Shown here in pieces: positions 40,053 to 45,259 of a DNA stretch of 45,259 bases. The stretch is from the NCBI GenBank assembly GCA_002440965.1, contig DJWJ01000009.1:1-45259 (forward strand). The letters are read 5' to 3'. The translations under genes were made by a program, and so were the position numbers. Source of the DNA: Candidatus Omnitrophica bacterium UBA6233 (GTDB taxonomy: Bacteria > Omnitrophota > Gorgyraeia > Gygaellales > Profunditerraquicolaceae). A model generated the notes under the pieces. The model had not been told where the DNA came from, did not search any database, and saw only the letters and a program-made list of their open reading frames with translations. Numbering within the stretch: the first letter of the stretch is position 1; the number at the start of each line of letters is the position of its first letter.

Positions 40053-42485
40053 ATGTATACACGCAACGAAAAAATAATTCCAGTTTATATTGAGGATGAG
40101 GTTAAGGATTCCTATTTGAATTATTCGATGAGCGTAATCGTCGGCCGCGCCCTGCCGGATGTGCGCGACGGGTTAAAGCCCGTGCATCGCAGGATTCTTT
40201 ATGCTATGCAGGAGCTTAACCTCGAACACTCTAAGCCTTACAAGAAATGCGCGCGTATCGTCGGTGAAACCATGGGTAAATATCATCCGCATGGCGATGC
40301 GGCTATTTATGATACCCTGGTGCGTATGGCTCAAGATTTTTCTTTGCGTTACCCATTAGTAGATGGACAGGGTAACTTTGGTTCGGTTGATGGAGACGCT
40401 GCCGCGGCTATGCGTTATACCGAGGCGCGCTTGAGCGCGGTTTCCGAAGAGATGCTCGGTGATATTGATAAGGAAACTGTTCACTTTGGCCCGAACTTTG
40501 ATTCTTCTTTAAAAGAGCCGTTACTCTTACCGGCGAGCTTGCCGAATCTGTTAGTAAACGGCTCAAGCGGTATTGCCGTTGGCATGGCAACCAATATACC
40601 GCCGCATAATTTAACCGAAGTCTGCGATGCCATTATTTATTTAATTGATCACCCCGAGGCAGAGATCAAGGATCTGATGCACTATATTAAGGGGCCGGAT
40701 TTTCCTACCGGAGGATTGATTTGCGGAAAGACAGGAATTAAAGACGCGTATACTACCGGAAGAGGCAAGCTGGTGATTCGTTCCCGGGCTACTGTCGAGC
40801 ATCAAAAGAACGGGAAAGACCTGATTGTTATTACCGAGATTCCTTATCAGGTGCAGAAATCCGGGGTGATTGAAGCTATTGCTGCTTTGGTTGATGATAA
40901 AAAAATTGAAGGTATTTCGGATATCCGCGATGAATCAGATAAGGATGGTATGCGCATTGTGGTTGAGCTTAAGCGCGATATCGAATCCCAGATTGTCCTG
41001 AATCAGCTTTTTAAGCATACACAATTAGAAACCACCTTTGGCATTATTATGTTGGCCTTGGTTGACAACCGGCCCAAGGTGTTAAATTTACGTCAGGTAT
41101 TGGATTGCTATATTGAGCATCGTAAGGTTGTTATCCGTCGGCGCACCCAGTTTGAATTGGATAAAGCTTTAAGGCGCGCGCATATCTTAGAAGGCCTAAA
41201 GATAGCGCTTAAATTTATTGATCGGATTATTAAAGTAATCAGAACCTCAAAAACCGTAGATGTTGCCAAAATAAATTTAATGAAGGAATTTGAGTTATCG
41301 GAATTGCAATCACAGGCAATTCTGGAGATGCAGTTGCAGCGCTTAACCGCTTTAGAGCGAGATAAAATTGATGCAGAATACGCCGAGCTTTTGAAGAAAA
41401 TTGAGATTTGCCGGGCGATTTTAGGTTCGGAGAAAAAAGTCGAAGCGATTATTAAGGAAGAACTGGAAAACTTAAAGAAAAAATACGGTGACCAAAGGCG
41501 CACAGACATAGTAGGCGAAGCAGAAGAGCTGGAGGTTGAGGATTTAATCGCCGAAGAAGATGTAGTGGTAACGATCAGCCATGGCGGTTACATTAAACGC
41601 CTTCCTGTAGGTTCCTACCGTAAGCAAAAACGCGGCGGACAAGGTTCAACCGGGGCGGATTTAAAAGATGAAGATTTTATCGAACATCTTTTTGTCGCTT
41701 CTACCAAAGACTACGTTTTGATCTTTACGGGCAAGGGGCAAGTGCATTGGCTTAAGGTCTACGAAATTCCTCAGGCCAGCCGGACGTCCAAAGGGAAAGC
41801 AATCATTAATTTGGTGCAGATGGAACAGGACGCTAAAATAAGTTCAACTATACCGGTAAAGGAGTTTTCACCGGATAAATATTTAGTTATGGTTACCCGG
41901 CTCGGCCAGATTAAAAAAACAAGGCTGGATGCTTACGGTAATCCGCGCAAAGCCGGTATTATCGGGATTACTTTGGATGAAGGCGATGAACTAATCGGGG
42001 TAGAAATGACTGATGGTAAACAGGAATTGCTTATTGGCACGCGCCAGGGCAAAGCTATAAGATTTGAAGAGGAAAAAGTCCGCGATATGGGCAGAGGCGC
42101 TAAAGGCGTGCGCGCGATTTCTTTAGTAAAAAAAGACGAAGTTATCGATATGGTTGTTCCCAGGAAAGATTCGACCATTCTTACCGTAACCGAGTTAGGT
42201 TTTGCTAAACGCACCACCATTGACGAATACCGCCTGACTTCCCGCGGAGGCAAAGGCGTAATCAACATAAAGGTTACTGAGAAAAACGGCCAGGCAGTTA
42301 ATCTTAAGACCGTTAATGATAATGATGAATTGATGGTGATTACTCAAAACGGAATATTTCTGCGTTGCGCCATCAAAGACATACGCGAAACCGGCCGTTC
42401 CGCGCAAGGCGTGCGCCTGATAAAGCTGCAGGATAAAGATTGTGTTTCCTGCGTTGCTCCGGTAATTGCCGAGGAAGAAGAATAG
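40053..42485 (+). CDS. gyrA: DNA gyrase subunit A
   Basis: 810 aa. Catalytic Tyr122 in RYTEARLS and a QRDR that aligns one to one with E. coli numbering: HPHGD-A83-A-IY-D87. The GyrA box is KRGGQG (near residue 525) in the C-terminal beta-pinwheel, so this is gyrase rather than topoisomerase IV. Ala83 replaces the Ser common in quinolone-sensitive enzymes. It starts 1 nt after gyrB. Confidence 0.97.
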   Translation: MYTRNEKIIPVYIEDEVKDSYLNYSMSVIVGRALPDVRDGLKPVHRRILYAMQELNLEHSKPYKKCARIVGETMGKYHPHGDAAIYDTLVRMAQDFSLRYPLVDGQGNFGSVDGDAAAAMRYTEARLSAVSEEMLGDIDKETVHFGPNFDSSLKEPLLLPASLPNLLVNGSSGIAVGMATNIPPHNLTEVCDAIIYLIDHPEAEIKDLMHYIKGPDFPTGGLICGKTGIKDAYTTGRGKLVIRSRATVEHQKNGKDLIVITEIPYQVQKSGVIEAIAALVDDKKIEGISDIRDESDKDGMRIVVELKRDIESQIVLNQLFKHTQLETTFGIIMLALVDNRPKVLNLRQVLDCYIEHRKVVIRRRTQFELDKALRRAHILEGLKIALKFIDRIIKVIRTSKTVDVAKINLMKEFELSELQSQAILEMQLQRLTALERDKIDAEYAELLKKIEICRAILGSEKKVEAIIKEELENLKKKYGDQRRTDIVGEAEELEVEDLIAEEDVVVTISHGGYIKRLPVGSYRKQKRGGQGSTGADLKDEDFIEHLFVASTKDYVLIFTGKGQVHWLKVYEIPQASRTSKGKAIINLVQMEQDAKISSTIPVKEFSPDKYLVMVTRLGQIKKTRLDAYGNPRKAGIIGITLDEGDELIGVEMTDGKQELLIGTRQGKAIRFEEEKVRDMGRGAKGVRAISLVKKDEVIDMVVPRKDSTILTVTELGFAKRTTIDEYRLTSRGGKGVINIKVTEKNGQAVNLKTVNDNDELMVITQNGIFLRCAIKDIRETGRSAQGVRLIKLQDKDCVSCVAPVIAEEEE

Positions 42486-42490
42486 AATAC

Positions 42491-42565
42491 GACCCCGTCG
42501 TCTAGCCTGGTCCAGGACAAGAGCTTTTCAAGCTCTCGACACGGGTTCAAATCCCGTCGGGGTCA
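42491..42565 (+). tRNA. tRNA-Glu(UUC)
   Basis: 75 nt; acceptor GACCCCG/CGGGGTC, anticodon stem AGAGC/GCTCT with loop TTTTCAA, anticodon TTC, T loop TTCAAAT. CCA is not encoded. It lies 5 nt after gyrA and 10 nt before glmS, inside an apparent operon. Confidence 0.96.
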
Positions 42566-42575
42566 TAAAATAAAT

Positions 42576-44414
42576 ATGTGTGGCATAGTCGGATACGTCG
42601 GAGATAGGGACGCTCAAGGGCTTTTGTTATCCGGCCTCAAGCGTCTGGAATACCGCGGTTATGACTCAAGCGGAATAGCCATTATCCTGCCTAAAAAGAA
42701 CTGTATCTCGGTAAGAAAATCCCCAGGAAAAATCAGTGCTCTGGAAAAGATAATCAAGACTAAGCCTTTGTCCGGAAATACCGGCATCGCGCATACCCGT
42801 TGGGCTACCCATGGTGCTCCCACCCAAGCTAATGCTCATCCACATCTGGATTGTAAAAGTGAAATTGCTTTAGTGCATAACGGAATCATTGAAAATTATG
42901 AAATACTTAAAGCCCGGTTGATTAAAGAGGGGCATGTGTTTCAGAGCGAGACGGATACCGAAGTAATCGTGCACTTAATCGAAAAATTCTATAAAAATAT
43001 TCCCTTGGAAGAAGCGGTGCAGCGTGCCCTTAAACTGTTGGTTGGTTCTTTTGCTGTTGGAGTCATTTCGAGCAAGGAGCCGGGGAAATTAGTGGGTGCG
43101 CGTTTAGGCAGCCCGTTGATTGTAGGATTAGGCAAGGGTGAAAACTTTTTGGCTTCGGATGCGCCGGCAGTTTTAGAATCAACCAAGGATATTGTTTTTC
43201 TGGATGAAAACGAGGTAGTGGTTTTAACGAAAGATGGCTATAAAATTACCGATCTTGATGGCAAAGCAGTATTCAAAAAATCGGTGAGGATAAATTGGGA
43301 TATTGCACAGGCGCAAAAAAATGGCTTCGAGCATTTTATGCTTAAAGAAATCAATGAGCAGCCCAAGATTATCGAAAGCCTGATAAATTCAAGGATAGAT
43401 AAGCATACCGGTAAGATAACTTTTCAGGAGCAAAATATACCCGAAGATAAATTAAAAGATATAAAAAGTATTTTTATTGTTGCTTGCGGAACAGCGTATC
43501 ACGCGGGGTTGGTCGGGAAATATATCCTGGAATCGACCTGCGCCATTCCTGCCCAGATAGATGTTTCCAGCGAATTCAGATACCGTGATCTTTTGATCGG
43601 CCCGGAAACTTTGGTTATAGCTATAAGTCAATCGGGAGAAACAGCCGATACTTTAGCCGGAATAAGAGAGGCAAAAAAACGCGGCTCAAGCGTAATTTCC
43701 ATCTGTAATGTTTTGGGCTCAACCTTGACTCGTGAGTCTGACGGCGTGATTTATACGCATGCCGGCCCGGAAATCGGAGTTGCTTCGACTAAGGCTTACA
43801 CTGCGCAGCTAGCCGCTTTATATCTGTTTGCCCTTTACCTTGCGGAGATAAGAAACATTTTGTCTCAAGCGAGGGTGAACAGGTATTTGAATGATTTTTG
43901 TAAGATTCCTAAGCACATGGAAATTATTTTAAAGAATCAGAAGAGCATTGCTAAGCTCTCGCATAAGCATTCACACTTAGGTTCTTTTCTATATTTAGGA
44001 AGAAATATTAATTATCCTTCTGCCCTGGAAGGCGCGCTTAAATTGAAAGAAATTTCTTATATTCCCGCCGAAGGATACGCTGCCGGAGAGATGAAGCATG
44101 GTCCGATTGCTTTAATTGACGAGTATCGCGCGGTAGTTTGCATTGCTCCGGCGTCTAAAGTATATGAAAAGATGGTTTCCAATATTCAGGAAATCCGTGC
44201 CCGCCACGGTAAAATTATTGCCATCGTCAGTTGCGGCGATAAAGAGGTTACGGCACTAACCCGTGAAGTTATTTATATACCTAAAGTCGATGAATTATTT
44301 TCTCCTCTTTTAGTGGTTCTCCCTCTGCAATTAATCGCTTATCATATCGCCGTAAAACGCGGCTGTGATGTTGACCAGCCTCGTAATTTAGCAAAAAGTG
44401 TAACCGTAGAATAA
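42576..44414 (+). CDS. glmS: glutamine-fructose-6-phosphate aminotransferase
   Basis: 612 aa. The N-terminal glutaminase starts MCGIVGYVGD with the nucleophile Cys2, EYRGYDSSG and HTRWATHG. Two SIS isomerase domains follow, with ISQSGETADTLAG and the end VDQPRNLAKSVTVE. It makes glucosamine-6-phosphate for peptidoglycan and LPS. The leader is only 10 nt between tRNA-Glu and the ATG, with no Shine-Dalgarno in it and no room for a glmS ribozyme. Confidence 0.98.
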   Translation: MCGIVGYVGDRDAQGLLLSGLKRLEYRGYDSSGIAIILPKKNCISVRKSPGKISALEKIIKTKPLSGNTGIAHTRWATHGAPTQANAHPHLDCKSEIALVHNGIIENYEILKARLIKEGHVFQSETDTEVIVHLIEKFYKNIPLEEAVQRALKLLVGSFAVGVISSKEPGKLVGARLGSPLIVGLGKGENFLASDAPAVLESTKDIVFLDENEVVVLTKDGYKITDLDGKAVFKKSVRINWDIAQAQKNGFEHFMLKEINEQPKIIESLINSRIDKHTGKITFQEQNIPEDKLKDIKSIFIVACGTAYHAGLVGKYILESTCAIPAQIDVSSEFRYRDLLIGPETLVIAISQSGETADTLAGIREAKKRGSSVISICNVLGSTLTRESDGVIYTHAGPEIGVASTKAYTAQLAALYLFALYLAEIRNILSQARVNRYLNDFCKIPKHMEIILKNQKSIAKLSHKHSHLGSFLYLGRNINYPSALEGALKLKEISYIPAEGYAAGEMKHGPIALIDEYRAVVCIAPASKVYEKMVSNIQEIRARHGKIIAIVSCGDKEVTALTREVIYIPKVDELFSPLLVVLPLQLIAYHIAVKRGCDVDQPRNLAKSVTVE

Positions 44415-44425
44415 AATTCAAGGTT

Positions 44426-44540
44426 TAAAATGACCAATCACCAAATTCCGATGACGAATGAAATCACAATGATTCAACGTCTCAATTGGGAATTGGAAGT
44501 TGGAACTTTATTTGTCATTGGAGCTTGGTTTTTGGGATTT
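44426..44540. repeat. intergenic inverted-repeat element, family B
   Basis: AT-rich spacer between glmS and rsmI with AAAATGACCAATCACCAAATTCC at its left end (key words) and TTGTCATTGGAGCTTGGTTTTTGGG at its right, matching family B copies at 2470 and 25158. Confidence 0.65.
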
Positions 44541-44557
44541 CGAGTCTTGTTATTAAT

Positions 44558-45211
44558 ATGCTATACATAGTTGCTACACCAATAGGGAATTTAAAGGATA
44601 TAACTTTTCGCGCGGTGGAAGTTTTAAAGAGCGTGGATTTGATTGCCTGCGAAGACACCCGGCATACTAAAATTCTTCTGGATTACTATGGTATTGATAA
44701 GCCTACCACTAGTTTTTACCAGCACAATAGATTTACTAAGGCCGAATATCTTATCAAGGTTTTAGAGGAAGGTAAAGATGTAGCTCTTGTTTCGGATGCC
44801 GGCACGCCGGGAATACTTGACCCCGGGTATAACTTAATTAATCTGGCAATCGAAAAAAATATTCCGCTTACAGTCATTCCGGGGCCAGTCGCTTTTGTCA
44901 ACGCGCTAGTCCTTTCCGGAAAACCCGCGCACGCTTTTATTTTTGAAGGATTTTTGCCGGCAAAAGCTGTTTCCAGAAAAAATAAGCTTAGGGAGCTGGA
45001 AAAACTCAGCAGGACAGTTATATTTTATGAATCCAGCCATCGTATTATTAAAACTCTTCAAGATATTGAAGAAGCTTTTGGAGATAAAAAAGTCGTTATC
45101 TGTAGAGAGCTGACCAAAAAATTTGAAGAAGTAAAGCGCGGTAGCGCAAAAGAGCTTCTCGGATATTTTTCCAGCCATAAGGCTCGCGGAGAGTTTGTCG
45201 TAATCATCTAG
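44558..45211 (+). CDS. rsmI: 16S rRNA 2'-O-methyltransferase RsmI
   Basis: 217 aa from the ATG at 44558, which gives the family start MLYIVATPIGNLKDITFRA. A frame extending to 44486 adds 24 residues coded by the repeat element and not found in the family. SAM-dependent tetrapyrrole-methylase-like fold: CEDTRHTKILLDYYGI, SDAGTPGILDPG, VIPGPVAF and the FYESSHRI segment. It methylates C1402 of 16S rRNA. The frame stops at GEFVVII, so the short C-terminal helical domain of the E. coli enzyme is absent. Confidence 0.94.
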   Translation: MLYIVATPIGNLKDITFRAVEVLKSVDLIACEDTRHTKILLDYYGIDKPTTSFYQHNRFTKAEYLIKVLEEGKDVALVSDAGTPGILDPGYNLINLAIEKNIPLTVIPGPVAFVNALVLSGKPAHAFIFEGFLPAKAVSRKNKLRELEKLSRTVIFYESSHRIIKTLQDIEEAFGDKKVVICRELTKKFEEVKRGSAKELLGYFSSHKARGEFVVII

Positions 45212-45259
45212 CGTTGTTTAATAATCGACCGTAGAAATAGGGATTAGTCAATAGATCCT

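Noticed and set aside
45212..45259. Partial gene at the right edge
   Set aside because: Only 48 nt remain after rsmI; nothing can be supported.

Overview
The window looks like the replication-origin region of a Gram-negative bacterium with a streamlined genome. From memory of similar genomes I suspect Omnitrophota (formerly OP3) or a PVC relative. The reasons are the TTYYPSPYGVYREL-type motif at the left edge, the many small AT-rich inverted repeats between genes, and the stripped-down domain content of several housekeeping proteins. No 16S gene is present, so the lineage is an inference.

Layout. Every gene from 1 to 34226 is on the minus strand and every gene from 34744 to the right end is on the plus strand, so all diverge from one point. 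That point (34227-34743) holds DnaA boxes and divergent promoters for rpmH and dnaA. A second origin-like element (DnaA-trio-like repeat plus AT-rich DNA) lies between dnaA and dnaN. Rightward: dnaA, dnaN, a DciA/DUF721 gene, gyrB, gyrA, tRNA-Glu, glmS, rsmI. Leftward from the origin: rpmH, yidD, yidC, a jag N-terminal domain, a parS-like palindrome, parA, parB, ndk, yicC, gmk, rpoZ, coaC, three tRNAs (Cys, Leu, Val), thrS, infC, rpmI, rplT, pheS, pheT, a 6S RNA, rarA, a fusA fusion, uvrD, metV, iscU, a 5-formyl-THF cyclo-ligase, rny, ymdB, a glycosidase-like secreted protein, xseA, xseB, dxs, a four-gene 2-oxoacid:ferredoxin oxidoreductase operon, gltX, a small lipoprotein and a terminator. 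The left edge cuts into a secreted-protein gene that carries a (CT)16 tract.

Most remarkable points. (1) Elongation factor G is the C-terminal part of a 1018-residue protein whose first 323 residues are a membrane segment, a long coiled coil and a Glu/Pro/Lys-rich linker. No ATG, GTG or TTG is available in frame between about residue 217 and the EF-G P-loop region, so EF-G appears to be made only as a membrane-tethered fusion. (2) The left-edge gene has a promoter, a perfect Shine-Dalgarno and an ATG, but its frame is broken exactly at the CT tract, as in a phase-variable locus in the OFF state. (3) Several conserved proteins lack a usual domain (PheT without its OB fold, ThrRS without TGS, Jag without KH/R3H, CoaC without CoaB, a short GltX), and rnpA and recF are missing from their usual places. 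(4) Repeat elements have entered coding sequence; one encodes a whole signal peptide.

Functionally the region couples chromosome replication and segregation (dnaA, dnaN, dciA, gyrase, parABS) with translation (L34, L35, L20, IF-3, three aminoacyl-tRNA synthetases, four tRNAs, EF-G), RNA decay (RNase Y, YmdB, YicC), isoprenoid precursor synthesis (dxs) and ferredoxin-dependent oxoacid metabolism.
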